A DNA stretch of 64,000 bases from Rattus norvegicus (taxonomy: Eukaryota; Chordata; Mammalia; Rodentia; Muridae): positions 76,157,039-76,221,038 of the forward strand of contig NC_086026.1 in assembly GCF_036323735.1 (NCBI RefSeq), read 5' to 3'. Below are positions 53,401 through 59,600 of this stretch, piece after piece. The translations under genes and the position numbers were made by a program. How positions within the stretch are numbered: position 1 is the first letter of the stretch; every line of letters begins with the position of its first letter. The notes beneath the pieces are model-generated. The model had not been told where the DNA came from. It saw only the letters and a list, made by a program, of their open reading frames with translations, and made no database searches.

Positions 53401-56400
53401 AACACGTCAAGTATAAAGGTAAGCAGCGTTGGCTACTTATTCGTTCACCGTTACACAGAATGTGATTATCCCTGTGTCATCTTGAGAATAACAGCATAAG
53501 GGGTAGGTGCTACCGGTGTTCACGGCATTAAGAGCAGCAAGTTGCCAGGCCATGTTGGGACACTGGTCAGGTGGCCCAGAAAAGAGCACATTCATGGGAT
53601 GTGACTCTGAAGGTTTACGCTCTGCTGCCGTGCCTAGCTGTGCCTTTTCTCTCAGGAGTTAGGCTGATGCCCTCACACCCAGCATGTCTCCCCAGGCCAA
53701 CAAGTGCTCATCCCAGGCTTCAACATTGAAGAACTTCTGCCTGAGAGCCCTGGCGAGTATTACCGCTATGAAGGGTCCCTGACTACACCTCCTTGCTACC
53801 CTACTGTGCTCTGGACAGTTTTCCGAAACCCTGTGCAGATTTCCCAGGAGCAGGTAACAAGCTAGAATCTGTATGACATCTTGTTCCCTGCCATCAGCTG
53901 TTCTAATCAAAGACTTGATTTCCTCAGAGTTCCATTAGCATCTCTTCAGAACTTCTCCAGATTGGACCTGCTACTGAAATGCTATAGAAATTACAGACTA
54001 AGCTCTAAGAGGAGCTAAACATCAAGCTAGGAAAATGAGCGCACTTCCCACAGCTCTTTAAAGAGAGCTGCAAGGCTGTGTTTGCTAATATACCCCTCAG
54101 CGGCTGGGTGGCATTTGCTGTCCTTGTAGGAGAGAGAATCTGGCTCCTTTGGTGGAGCAGAATGAAGATTATACCAGGCTAACCCATGGGCCGTGGTACT
54201 GCAGAGGTAAGAGGCTCCCTGCCTTTTAGCTCAATCTAGCCATGCAAGCGGGGGAGCCAGGTACCATCTCTAAGCTGCTCATGTTGGAAGGCAGGCTTAG
54301 AAGTTCTCACCTGACTTCTGAGCTGAGTCACTGCTCATCCTGCTACCCCACAACTTGAAGTCATGAAGAAGAGTGTAGGGAGGTGGACGGTGCTGCACAG
54401 TAATCATCCACCCATCATCCTAGCCAGCCCTCACTGTCAAACATCTGCTCTGTACTATGAGCTTCTGAGCTCAGAAGCCTTGATAAATGGCAGCTGGTGG
54501 GTGGACAGGAGAGGGGATGAGCTGAATCAGAGGTGAAATGTGTGGGGAAGCAGCAGTAGCCAACCCAGGAGCTGCCATAGAAACAGACTGTATCATATTC
54601 ACGGGGGTGTGAAAACGCCAGGGAGCCAGCAGCCTGATCACCAGAGGGCCTCTTCCCTCTGTCTTTTTATTCTGATTTGACCATAAAAACAAGCCCACCC
54701 ACACCCCAACTGCTTTAAGAGTTGGGTTCCAATTTAGGGTCATGAAAGGAATGTGGTCTTGGTGGGAAGCTAAGGAGAGCCCCTTCTCTTCCGCTTTCAC
54801 TGGGGGGCTCTCTGGAGTCATCAGTAACCTTGACAGCAGGGAAGCACCCAGCCCAACCCAGCAGTACCTAGTGAGACCCTCAGAATGAAGTTCTTCTTTG
54901 GCTTTCCCATTGTTTTCAAATACTTTCTGCCAAGCACCTCATGGGGAGATTCTAGAGGGTTCCCCCAAGTCCTCTCTCCAGTAGGCCAGTCCAGCGAGCA
55001 TCATCTGCTCATGAGACCTGTTTCCATTTTTCTCCTCAGCTGCTAGCTTTGGAGACAGCTCTGTATTTCACACACATGGATGATCCTTCCCCCAGAGAAA
55101 TGGTCAACAACTTCCGGCAAGTCCAGAAGTTTGATGAGAGGCTGGTGTATATCTCCTTCCGACAAGGTGAGGAAGGTGTTGGGGAAAGGGAGAGGCAATG
55201 TGCACCAGATGTCTGTTTCCTACCAAGGAAGCAGTGTCCTTTGGAGACTGGCTGAGCCCCTGGCTGCCAAGGAACCAGAACACATCCAAGATCTTTGGTG
55301 TATGGAATACTGTAGTCTCCCCTCAGTGTTCTCCATGTCCTCAAGACTTTGGAGAGAAGTTCAGACCATGACCTTGAGGTACATGGACCAGAGCCCTTAT
55401 TAAGTCTGGGAGTCACCCACAGGTGGAGATGAGATGTTTTGAGGGACTTCTTTGCTCTAAGAATAATCCCTTATTCTAAGACATGTGGAATCCTTTGTTA
55501 CCAGGAGAGACTTCAACTTCTCACCCTAGATTCTCTTGCATCAAGGGCTACATACACCCTGCCCTCAGTCTAGCAAGGTGATTACATGCTACACGACACA
55601 CATTCATGTATGCTCCTTTATAAGGTCAAGGATATAACCCATGTTCACAGCCACAGCAGCTCAAAATCGAATGTCGTAGCAGGACCCATTATGCAAGGAA
55701 GCTCTCTGGTTCACGGCCATATTTTTTTTCTATCTTGAGCTTGCACTAACAAACGAGTTCCAAGTTGAATAAAGCTTAATAGTTTCATTTATTGCAACTG
55801 CTAGGGGCTCATTATTCCTCCTAAGTCTGTAACTGTAACTATTAAGGGAGAATTAACATTTCACTTGCTCAGTGCCTCTGTCAAACACTGAAAGGGTGGG
55901 GTGAGGGGATAAGGAGAACTGTTGCCATCCACATCCATCTTCAAACCTCTGAGGTCACTTTCTCACCACACCTTCCTGAGCTGTGCCAGGTTTGGGGATC
56001 TTGGATGGTCAGAAGCAGTGCAGGGCTGCAGAAGTACCATCGTCATCTCCTCATGGAGCAATAGGCCAGATGTTGGTATTTTAAAGCAATTCATAGGCTC
56101 ATCTGTTAGAGGGGCCATGCCCTCCTCTCACCTGACGTTGTTGTTGTTGTTGTTGTTGTTGTTGCTTTACTATGTGAGATTATAACTGTCACATGCTCAG
56201 CTTAGACATGAGCCAATGAAGACTGCTGCCAGAAGGTATTAGAAATCTGCCCTTTTGGGGCTGGGGATTTAGCTCAGTGGTAGAGCGCTTACCTAGGAAG
56301 CGCAAGGCCCTGGGTTCGGTCCCCAGCTCCGAAAAAAAGAACCAAAAAAAAAAAAAAAAAAAGAAATCTGCCCTTCTGAACTGACCCATCGACACGGCCA

Positions 56401-57267
56401 GCATTGTGTCTCTAGGCTATCTCTGTGGGTTACCCTCATGCCTGAAGATGTGTGTCTCGTGTTCTCCTCTCAGATAATGCTTGCTTCAGGTCACTCCCCT
56501 TCTTTCCAGTTTCTGAATCTGAAACAGCCCAGAAACAGAGTGGCCCTTCCTGTAACCTGGGAATGTGCAAGGCAGTGACAATCCACGGGTTTTCTAGAGA
56601 ATGACTTGAATGCCTGCGATGCTCTCATTTGTTCTGTTCTGGGCACAGTGTTCTCCTTTCCCATTCTTCTAAGTGAACTGTGTAGTACTTAGGGTTGAGC
56701 AAAACTACTTCGGTTCTCTGTGTTCTTGAGACAAGGTCTCATGTATTTCAGGCTGCCTCCCAACTGACTGTGAAAGTCCAGGCTGGCCTTGACCTTGTGG
56801 TTCTCTTGCCTCAATCTCTCAAGAGGTTGGAGTTGTAGACATGAGGCACCATACTTGGTATGGAACTACTTTAGTTCTTAACTTAAAAACCTGGAAATGA
56901 AGACCATTGTCCACAGAGACCAGACAAGATTTTGCTTATGTATGAGCTGTTTTCTGAAGTAGTCTGTATATATTCTTGGAAAAGGGGTAATATATTACTA
57001 TCCCTGAAGTCAGGAGACCTCCATTTAAGGTGTTGCTCTGTTTTCTCCCGACTGTATGATGTGAATAAAACATACCCTTCTTTGACCTGGGTTTCCTTGA
57101 TTACAGGACGCTGGGCTAGAGTCTTGCTCTGACATCCTTTCAGTGCCAGCATATTAAATATGGAAACTAATAACTGCCAATCCTAACTTTACATTGCAGG
57201 GTCAGAGTATGGGGGCAGTTACAAAGGATCAGAAGAAACTGTGCAGGAATTTGATTATGACAACTAA
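12908..57267 (+). CDS. Car12: Carbonic anhydrase 12, joined coding exons 1-8 plus candidate alternative last exon
   Basis: The joined coding sequence is 12908-12992, 16693-16713, 47649-47828, 48793-48938, 52358-52453, 53355-53418, 53696-53853, 55040-55166 and 57200-57267. It totals 945 nt, 314 residues plus stop, with no internal stop and every junction in phase. The product is an extracellular zinc enzyme that interconverts CO2 and bicarbonate at the plasma membrane and so regulates pH around epithelia. The alpha-CA domain runs from about residue 31 to 290. Zinc ligands are His120, His122 and His146; the proton shuttle is His94; Glu133 and Thr227 form the gatekeeper pair; Cys50 and Cys231 form the expected disulfide. 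Close match to mammalian CA12 is recognised from memory of the family. The usual protein continues after exon 8 into a membrane helix and short cytoplasmic tail; those exons were not found here. Exons 1-8 are near certain; the last exon is a candidate. Confidence 0.95.
15420..15532 (+). mobile_element. ID SINE in Car12 intron 1
   Basis: ID body with slightly diverged boxes (TTAGCTAAGTGGTAGAGC) and an A-rich tail. A perfect 15-bp duplication, TAGAAGCCACCATTG, lies at 15403-15417 and 15533-15547. Confidence 0.92.
16174..16232. repeat. (GA)n microsatellite
   Basis: About 60 bp of GA, 460 bp before the 21-nt exon 2. Confidence 0.95.
16324..16423 (-). mobile_element. ID SINE, minus strand, in Car12 intron 1
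   Basis: A poly-T block, then GGAGCTGGGGACCGATCCC and GCTCTACCACTGAGCTAAAT, the reverse complement of ID. A perfect 14-bp duplication, ATGTTTGGTTTTCT, lies at 16310-16323 and 16424-16437. Confidence 0.93.
16693..16713 (+). CDS. Car12: Car12 exon 2, 21-nt microexon
   Basis: The acceptor TTCTTTACAG ends at 16692 and the donor GTAAGT starts at 16714. The 21 nt complete Gly29, encode SKWTYI and give the first base of Gly36. This joins exon 1 to exon 3 in phase, and SKWTY is the known start of the mature CA12 catalytic domain. Because the length is a multiple of three, skipping would remove seven residues without shifting the frame, including the conserved Trp near the domain start. The exon is too short for ORF-based gene finding and was located by matching phase and family sequence. 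Confidence 0.93.
16796..17112 (+). repeat. Intron 2 duplicated segment, copy A
   Basis: About 300 bp that recur at 18861-19158. Shared blocks include ACCACAATGGAGGATGTGT, TAGATCAGTGTTCCTCAGAC, GGGTTCAGCCTGAATGCAAG and GAGGACCTAACACAAGGCCT. It starts 80 bp after exon 2 and contains an old DNA-transposon-like block. It runs on at its 3' end into the microsatellite cluster. Confidence 0.85.
17107..17280. repeat. (TCTG)n / (TATCTCTG)n / (TATC)n microsatellite cluster
   Basis: Tetramer array that passes from CTGT to CTGTATCT to TATC. The many open frames here are repeat translations. Confidence 0.95.
18861..19158 (+). repeat. Intron 2 duplicated segment, copy B
   Basis: Second copy of the 16796-17112 sequence, about 2.06 kb away in direct orientation, with scattered substitutions and short deletions. 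No second copy of exon 2 is seen upstream of it. Confidence 0.85.
19163..19392. mobile_element. Nonautonomous hAT-Charlie-type element (URR1-like)
   Basis: Terminal inverted repeats related to CAGTGGTTCTCAACC / GGTTGAGAACCACTG enclose GGGTTATGACCCCTTGGGGG and a GATATC-rich centre. It is one of three related copies in intron 2. Confidence 0.75.
19795..20009 (-). mobile_element. B4 SINE (B1-ID fusion type), minus strand
   Basis: GAGACAGGGTCTCTTCTTAG and GGGATTACAGGCGTGTG (B1 part) are followed by GGGATTAAACCTGGGGC and CTACCCCTGGGCTACA (ID-like part), in reverse orientation. Confidence 0.75.
20932..21267 (+). mobile_element. B3-type SINE with long (CA)n tail
   Basis: GGACTGGAGAGATGGCTC opens a B2/B3-like body that runs into an interrupted CA/CATA array from about 21090 to 21267. 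Confidence 0.8.
21750..22025 (+). mobile_element. B3-type SINE with internal hairpin
   Basis: GGGGCTGGGGAGGTAGCTCA opens a diverged B2/B3 body. It includes a perfect 13-bp inverted repeat at 21926-21938 and 21948-21960. Confidence 0.65.
22955..23125 (+). mobile_element. MER5-type hAT DNA transposon remnant
   Basis: GGGCCAACACCATCAGCATCA, TAGGCCCCGCCCCAGGCCCA and CTCAAGTTTGAGAACTAC follow the pattern of mammalian MER5 elements, recalled from the family. Old and diverged. Confidence 0.6.
23718..23770. repeat. (GT)n microsatellite
   Basis: Pure GT run of about 52 bp. Long open frames on both strands here are spurious. Confidence 0.95.
25621..25860 (-). mobile_element. B4 SINE, minus strand
   Basis: A TTTA-rich tail, GTCCCAGGCTGGCCTCAAAC (B1 part), then GGTGCTGGGGATTGAACC and CCTGAGCTATGCCCCCAGC (ID-like part) in reverse orientation. 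Confidence 0.8.
26120..26340. mobile_element. Nonautonomous hAT-Charlie-type element (URR1-like)
   Basis: GTCGTTCTCAACCTTCC at one end and GTCGAGAACCACTG at the other, with a central GATATCTGATATGCAGGATATC. Same family as 19163-19392 and 46518-46722. Confidence 0.8.
27065..27270. promoter_or_regulatory. Repeat-free, CpG-retaining intron island, possible enhancer
   Basis: About 200 bp of intron 2 with several CpGs, unusual for this intron, and forkhead-like motifs in TGTTGATATAAACAAG. No repeat or exon is recognised. The enhancer call is inference from composition and motifs only. Confidence 0.3.
27571..27624. repeat. Three tandem copies of an 18-bp unit
   Basis: TCTCCTGACACCTTCATC is present three times in a row with almost no differences. 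Confidence 0.9.
28995..29210 (-). mobile_element. B4 SINE, minus strand
   Basis: GAGACAGGGTCTCAAGTCCAG, CACAGGGGTGTGCAGTCCCAT and CTGTGGCGCTGAGGACTGAA are reverse B1 and ID-like parts, diverged. Confidence 0.65.
29442..29775 (+). repeat. Rodent interspersed repeat, TGTCTCAGTTAAGGTCTTTATT start
   Basis: Related to the sequence at 39655-40040: both share TATTGCT-GTGAT near the start, AGGAAAGGGTTT, CATGGCTTG-TCAGCC and AAGAAAATGCC. Class uncertain. Confidence 0.6.
30545..30780 (+). mobile_element. Old mammalian hAT-type repeat remnant
   Basis: CCTTGCAGGATGTTTCCCAGCATGCCTGGC and ACATTGCCAAATGTTCCCTGAGGGGCA follow a widespread mammalian MER element. The same family recurs near 58180. Confidence 0.55.
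31138..31180. repeat. (TG)n microsatellite
   Basis: Pure TG run that leads into a tandemly duplicated 209-bp block. Confidence 0.95.
31179..31555 (+). repeat. Tandem duplication, 209-bp period
   Basis: The block TTTTGACCTACATGTATGTG ... TCTGTCTG starts at 31179 and again at 31388. Both copies contain AAGTCAGAGGTTAGCACTGG, a (GTAT)n run, TTAATTATTGCATCTGTCC and a (CTGT)n run. The second copy is shortened only in its tetramer arrays, so the duplication looks recent. Confidence 0.9.
33280..33625 (+). mobile_element. Ancient L1 3' end
   Basis: The order of motifs (ATACTCAGCTGTAAAGAGGA, TGATGCTAAATTAAAGAAGCC, TGGATTAGTGGTTACCCCGGG, GAAAATGTTCTAGAACGAAA) matches the 3' end of old mammalian L1M elements. 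Diverged and non-coding. Confidence 0.65.
33655..34012 (+). mobile_element. B3-type SINE followed by a B4 SINE
   Basis: GGGGCTGGTGAGATGGGCCAG starts a B3-type body to about 33830. GGACTGGGGCTGTAGCTC then starts an ID-like plus B1-like fusion to about 34010. Both are plus strand. Confidence 0.7.
34045..34225 (-). mobile_element. B2 SINE, minus strand, diverged
   Basis: A TTTATTTATTTATA tail complement, GGTGAGCCACCATGTGGGTG, GTCCTCTGGAAGAGCAGCC and CTGAGTCATCTCTCTAGCC. Confidence 0.85.
34656..34743 (+). mobile_element. ID SINE with 16-bp target-site duplication
   Basis: Full, near-consensus ID body with GAAAAAAAAAAGAACC tail. AAAAACACTGAGTTTC is present on both sides (about 34640 and 34744). 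Confidence 0.94.
34801..34887 (+). mobile_element. ID SINE with internal deletion and long A-tail
   Basis: The body lacks the segment between TAGAGC and AAGGCCC (the CGCTTGCCTAGGAAGCG region) and ends in about 28 A. Duplicated flank AAGCTCCCACTT lies on both sides. It sits only 57 bp from the previous ID element. Confidence 0.92.
35055..35190 (-). mobile_element. L1 ORF2 C-terminal fragment, minus strand
   Basis: On the minus strand the frame reads MEYYPAIK, a hallmark of the L1 ORF2 C-terminal region, preceded by sequence matching its upstream part. Only about 130 bp remain. Confidence 0.6.
35419..35568. repeat. (TC)n then (CTCCCT)n array and poly-C
   Basis: About 55 bp of TC, then about 80 bp of the hexamer CTCCCT, ending in an 11-C run and ACACACA. 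A strong strand asymmetry (pure pyrimidine, about 145 bp) could favour triplex structure. Confidence 0.95.
37545..37740 (-). mobile_element. B2 SINE, minus strand
   Basis: A-tail complement at 37545-37580, GACACACCAGAAGAGGGCAT, GGTTGTGAGCCACCATGTGG and CTGAGCCATCTCTCCAGCCCC. Close to consensus. Confidence 0.92.
38117..38206. repeat. Interrupted (TG)n microsatellite
   Basis: TG-rich stretch with TATG and TCTG interruptions, followed by a B1/B3-like minus-strand SINE to about 38465. Confidence 0.9.
39015..39205 (+). mobile_element. B3-type SINE
   Basis: GGGGTTGGGGAATTGGATCAG, GATTCCCAGCAACCATGACAC and CTTCTTCTGGCCTCTGTGGACAC in B2/B3 order, with a CA-rich tail. Confidence 0.75.
39655..40040 (+). 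repeat. Rodent interspersed repeat, same family as 29442
   Basis: TTTCAGTTAAATTTTCTATTGCTCTGATAAAATACTA opens about 385 bp with the same motif order as 29442-29775. Class uncertain. Confidence 0.6.
41933..42025 (+). mobile_element. ID SINE with small internal deletion
   Basis: GGGGTTGGGGATTTAGCTCAGTGG body with a short deletion (GCTTGCTAGGCAAGG), then an A-rich tail. Flanks AACTTATAACTC and AACTTGTAACTC differ by one base. Confidence 0.9.
43668..43733 (+). mobile_element. 5'-truncated ID SINE
   Basis: Only the 3' half remains (GGAAGCACAAGGCCCGGGGTTCGGTCCCCAGCTCCG) with a poly-A tail. Confidence 0.85.
45278..45333. repeat. (CA)n microsatellite
   Basis: About 55 bp of CA at the 3' end of a B3-type SINE that starts near 45085. 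Confidence 0.95.
46518..46722. mobile_element. Nonautonomous hAT-Charlie-type element (URR1-like)
   Basis: CAGTGGTTCTCAACTTTC at the left and GGTTGAGAACCACTGG at the right, the best-preserved inverted termini of the three copies. Confidence 0.82.
47649..47828 (+). CDS. Car12: Car12 exon 3: N-terminal part of CA domain
   Basis: Acceptor TCTCCTAG ends at 47648; donor GTAAGG starts at 47829. The 180 nt encode the end of Gly36 through Ser95 and the first base of Val96. Visible features are W-S-K-K-Y-P-S-C with Cys50, which pairs with Cys231; the family signature QSPIDL; two N-glycosylation sequons, N80-V-S and N88-L-T; and the proton-shuttle histidine His94 in the motif NDGHS. The exon lies 31 kb from exon 2 and only 1 kb from exon 4. 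Confidence 0.96.
47950..47996. repeat. (TG)n followed by a 15-G run
   Basis: TG dinucleotides change into GGC and then about 15 consecutive G, 150 bp after the exon 3 donor. The coding strand is the G-rich strand. Confidence 0.92.
48184..48242. repeat. (CA)n with CGCA interruptions
   Basis: CA run interrupted by ACGC units, in the 964-bp intron 3. Confidence 0.95.
48793..48938 (+). CDS. Car12: Car12 exon 4: first two zinc ligands
   Basis: Acceptor CCTCACAG ends at 48792; donor GTGAGT starts at 48939. The 146 nt complete Val96 and encode residues 97-144, ending in phase 0. The motif QLHLHWG contains zinc ligands His120 and His122, and DPHGSEHTVSG contains Glu133, which hydrogen-bonds the Thr227 hydroxyl in alpha-carbonic anhydrases. 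Compared with human CA12 as I recall it, the segment before the zinc motif (GLQPHQYRAEQ) carries one extra residue, so ligand numbering is shifted by one. Confidence 0.96.
49945..50290. mobile_element. B3-type SINE (plus) followed by B1 SINE (minus)
   Basis: GGGTGCTGGGGAGATGGCTCAG starts a B3 body with a CA tail to about 50145. TTTGAGACAGAATCTTACTATG starts a reverse B1 to about 50290. Both lie in intron 4. Confidence 0.85.
50318..50490. repeat. Pyrimidine tract with (TCTGTC)n and (TC)n
   Basis: Nearly pure pyrimidine strand in intron 4 with CTCTTCCA repeats, then TCTGTC hexamers, then TC. The minus-strand open frame is an artefact. Confidence 0.93.
51680..51840 (+). mobile_element. B1 SINE in Car12 intron 4
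   Basis: TTTTAATCTCAGCACTCTGGAGG, GGCTAGCCTGGTCTACAAAGTGAG and GAGAAACCTTGTCTC, with a CAAA-repeat tail. Confidence 0.92.
52358..52453 (+). CDS. Car12: Car12 exon 5: third zinc ligand
   Basis: Acceptor CTATTGCAG ends at 52357; donor GTATGG starts at 52454. The 96 nt encode exactly 32 codons, residues 145-176, in phase 0 at both ends. The motif LHIVHYNSDLY supplies the third zinc ligand, His146, and EGLAVLAVLIE is a core beta strand of the fold. Residues YSDFGSASDK differ slightly from what I recall of the mouse protein, which is the kind of small difference expected on a surface loop. Skipping this exon would keep frame but destroy zinc binding. Confidence 0.95.
53355..53418 (+). CDS. Car12: Car12 exon 6
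   Basis: Acceptor CTGTTGCAG ends at 53354; donor GTAAGC starts at 53419. The 64 nt encode residues 177-197 (IGSVNPSYDKIFSHLQHVKY then K) and the first base of Gly198. NPSYDKIFSHLQHVKYKG is the typical CA12 helix-loop segment before the C-terminal half of the domain. It is separated from exon 7 by a short 277-bp intron. Confidence 0.95.
53696..53853 (+). CDS. Car12: Car12 exon 7: active-site Thr loop and disulfide Cys
   Basis: Acceptor TCTCCCCAG ends at 53695; donor GTAACA starts at 53854. The 158 nt complete Gly198 and encode residues 199-250, ending in phase 0. The signature YEGSLTTPPC carries Thr227/Thr228 (CA2 Thr199/Thr200, which orient the zinc-bound hydroxide) and Cys231, the partner of Cys50. 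The following TVLWTVF and PVQISQEQ segments are conserved strand and helix-start motifs. The donor +4 to +6 bases (ACA) are weaker than in the other exons. Confidence 0.96.
55040..55166 (+). CDS. Car12: Car12 exon 8: end of CA domain
   Basis: Acceptor TTCTCCTCAG ends at 55039; donor GTGAGG starts at 55167. The 127 nt encode residues 251-292 and the first base of Gly293. It contains NNFRQVQ, the conserved C-terminal motif of alpha-CA domains, and RLVYISFRQ, the final strand. In the known membrane isoform the next exon starts the transmembrane segment from the same phase-1 junction. If the intron were retained, the frame would continue about 29 residues to a stop ending at 55255. Confidence 0.96.
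56130..56164. repeat. (TTG)n trinucleotide repeat
   Basis: About 11 TTG triplets in Car12 intron 8. Confidence 0.95.
56259..56362 (+). mobile_element. ID SINE in Car12 intron 8
   Basis: Near-consensus ID with GAAAAAAAGAACC(A)n tail. Flanks AGAAATCTGCCCTTTT and AGAAATCTGCCCTTCT differ by one base. It sits 840 bp before the candidate last exon in sense orientation. Confidence 0.93.
57200..57267 (+). CDS. Car12: Candidate alternative last exon of Car12, acidic 21-residue tail without membrane anchor
   Basis: Seen: a good acceptor, with branch-point-like TCCTAAC and then TTTACATTGCAG ending at 57199, followed by a phase-compatible frame. The frame completes Gly293 and adds 21 residues beginning SEYGGSYKGS and ending QEFDYDN before TAA at 57265-57267. 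The tail has six acidic residues, one lysine and no hydrophobic stretch. Tyr312, flanked by Asp in EFDYDN, resembles a tyrosine-sulfation site. Known: CA12 normally continues into a transmembrane helix from this junction. Inferred: use of this exon would give a secreted enzyme. No canonical AATAAA lies in the next 700 bp; the first good one is at 59595. It could also be an unused cryptic acceptor. Confidence 0.5.
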
Positions 57268-57742
57268 AAGTAATCCTCCTTGAACCAACGGACTGTGGCA
57301 CTGGTGCTAATTAGCCATCTTCCTAGATGGGCTCAGGTCTAAGTAGCTGCTTGTAGACTGGACCATACAGGCAGGTTTGTAGCTGGGTGCTTTGGTAGAT
57401 CCTGCAAGGTCTGGCTGGAGTAGATTGAGAAGGCTCTAGACAGAAGCTTGAAAAGTAATTCCTGGCTTTAGCCATTAAGATCAAAGCCCAAATGCAGCTT
57501 TGCCACAGACCCTCCTGCACGGCTTGGTCAGAGCTGCTGCTTTGTGAAGCTAGACTCAGCTTTCTCCTTGGAGAATCTGTGATAGTTCAAGGCAAACTTG
57601 GTCACTTAGACACTGGTTATAGAAACTTGGCCAAAGTACTTCCCTTCCTCATCCTCCAAAACATAGGCAGCCAAGGCTACTTCCCTGAGGCAAGGTGAAG
57701 AAGAGGCCCCTAGGAGGCTCGGTTCCCACCTCTCTGCCCACA

Positions 57743-57776
57743 GATTCACAACGCCTCTGGATTCACAACGCCTCTC
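57743..57776 (+). repeat. Tandem 17-bp duplication downstream of the candidate last exon
   Basis: ATTCACAACGCCTCT occurs twice, 17 bp apart, in what would be the 3' UTR of the short Car12 transcript. Confidence 0.85.
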
Positions 57777-57988
57777 ACAACCAGCCTAGGGCAGGTCTGG
57801 TTTATAGTGTGAGCCTGCTTAAGCACACGACAGTGATTTGGTTTCAATTCTTTGCAGATTTTTCCATGTAGGCTGTTTACAACTCGTGTCTATTATATTC
57901 AGAATTTCCTTTGGAAGTTAATGAGAGCTAAGGAGTCTAAGTATTTTCCAGGAACAGAAAGTAATCTAAAGAAAATCTCTAGGGGAGA

Positions 57989-57989
<1 letters not shown>

Positions 57990-58031
<42 letters not shown>
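57990..58031. repeat. (TG)n microsatellite
   Basis: Pure TG run about 720 bp after the candidate last-exon stop. Confidence 0.95.
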
Positions 58032-58179
58032 CTGAGATTTAATCAAATTAATTGAAACAAATAGGACTGACCCATTTAACTCACCTCTGCTATTTTCCTA
58101 GAATATATTTTCCTAGAATATGCTTATAAAGGAAGCTTGGAATCTGCCTGCAAGGGGCCTGTACTTTAGCTAAACTATA

Positions 58180-58405
58180 GCTCTAGGGTGGGGTTTCTGA
58201 GCCCTGGCACTATTGACATACAGGACAGGGCAATTCTTGGAGTGGGTGCCTCCCTGTGCCCTGTGGCATTAACAGGTGTCCATCCTCACCTACTAGATGC
58301 CAGGGGCATATTCTCATTTGTGAGATAAAAAAAAGTCTCTAGACATTGGCCAGTTCTCTAGGGGAGATGGATCAAAATGGCCCCATTGAGAACCACTATC
58401 CCCTA
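58180..58405 (+). mobile_element. Old mammalian hAT-type repeat remnant
   Basis: GGTTTCTGAGCCCTGGCACTATTGACAT, TACTAGATGCCAGGGGCAT and CATTGAGAACCACTAT follow a widespread mammalian MER element. Confidence 0.65.
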
Positions 58406-58499
58406 GGGATTGGTCAATGACTTTGTAGGTTTAGGACTGGTTTTCTCACTATTAGTATAGAATTCTAAAGTTGAATATCACATGCTCTGATATGTATTT

Positions 58500-58700
58500 T
58501 AATTAGATTTTTATTTTATATGTATATGGGTATTTTTCCTGGCATGTGTGTTTGTGTACTATGTACATGCCTTGTGCTCCAGGAGATCAGAGTAGGGTGT
58601 TGGAGTCAATGGAACTCTAATTACAGATGGTTGTGAGCCACCATGTGGGTGTTGGGAATTGAACGCAACTTCTCTGGAAAATCAACCACGGAGCCATCTG
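58500..58700 (-). mobile_element. B2/B3 SINE, minus strand, diverged
   Basis: GGTTGTGAGCCACCATGTGGG, GGGAATTGAACGCAAC and CACGGAGCCATCTG remain of a reversed B2/B3 body. Confidence 0.8.
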
Positions 58701-59594
58701 TAGTCTTTAGTGCATTATGATCCTGAAAAACCAACCCAAGAGAAGCCTTGTTCCCAAAGGTGAATACCCTTCTTATATAATTAGGTAAGGTTAGGAGAAG
58801 TGGCAAGAAGAACTGGTCTTCCTTTGGGAAGTCCACAGAGTCCTTCATCTAAGCACCTTTCTGCAGGACCCTGTCACCCTTTGTCTCTTTCCTATTTGTA
58901 TGAGTCTTTCTTGCCTGGTGGTTCTTTTGACTCCCTAAAGTCCCTACTCTAGATGGGAAACTGCAGGCCCTGGAAAAATCACCTCTTCCAAGGAAAACTT
59001 GTGCTTGCCCTCAAGGTGGGGTACTAGAGAGAACACTCACCTAAAGCCACTTCTGGTTTCCTGAGAGCAGGTAACCTAAGTGAGGATGCTGGCAAGAGCA
59101 CAGGTCAGGGCCCAGAAGTGGATTTATTTCTTCCTGGTCAGTGACACCAACTCTGAATCCAAGTGGTGACAGGTAATAAGCTAAGGACCAATGAGACCCA
59201 AATACTGATATTGTCTAGCTTGTTTTAAGCTTGTTAGGGGAAAGGAAACTGGAGAGGCACAAGGAGGCCAAAAAGTTTCTGTAATCATGTCTTTAGTAGG
59301 CCTGCTCTGAGGAACTGCATGCCACTCTAGAGCCAGCTGAGGGGCGTTCAGATGAGTGCGTGTGCTGGACTATCGAGCTTGCTGGACATGTAGTGGGGGG
59401 GGGCTCTAACCAGTGGCCATTTGCAGAGTAACATAATTAGAGCCTGCTTGACTTAGAGAGAGACCTGCATAGTTTTATAAAAACTTTCAAAAGAGAGAAA
59501 CCTCACCCAGCTAAGATGGCTAATTAATTTTCTGGAGACTAGAACTTGTGTGCTATGGTTGTTGACCTTCTGTTTCTTCAAGTTTCTATTTATA

Positions 59595-59600
59595 AATAAA
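59595..59600 (+). promoter_or_regulatory. Possible polyadenylation signal AATAAA
   Basis: First good canonical AATAAA after the 57267 stop, in the context TTTATAAATAAAAGG. If used by the short Car12 form it would give a 3' UTR of about 2.35 kb. Downstream GU-rich sequence is not striking. A second AATAAA lies near 60454. Confidence 0.25.

Noticed and set aside
55049..55255. Exon 8 frame extended through its donor site
   Set aside because: The GTGAGG donor at 55167 and the family structure show the exon ends at 55166. The extra 29 residues would need intron retention, for which there is no support in the sequence.
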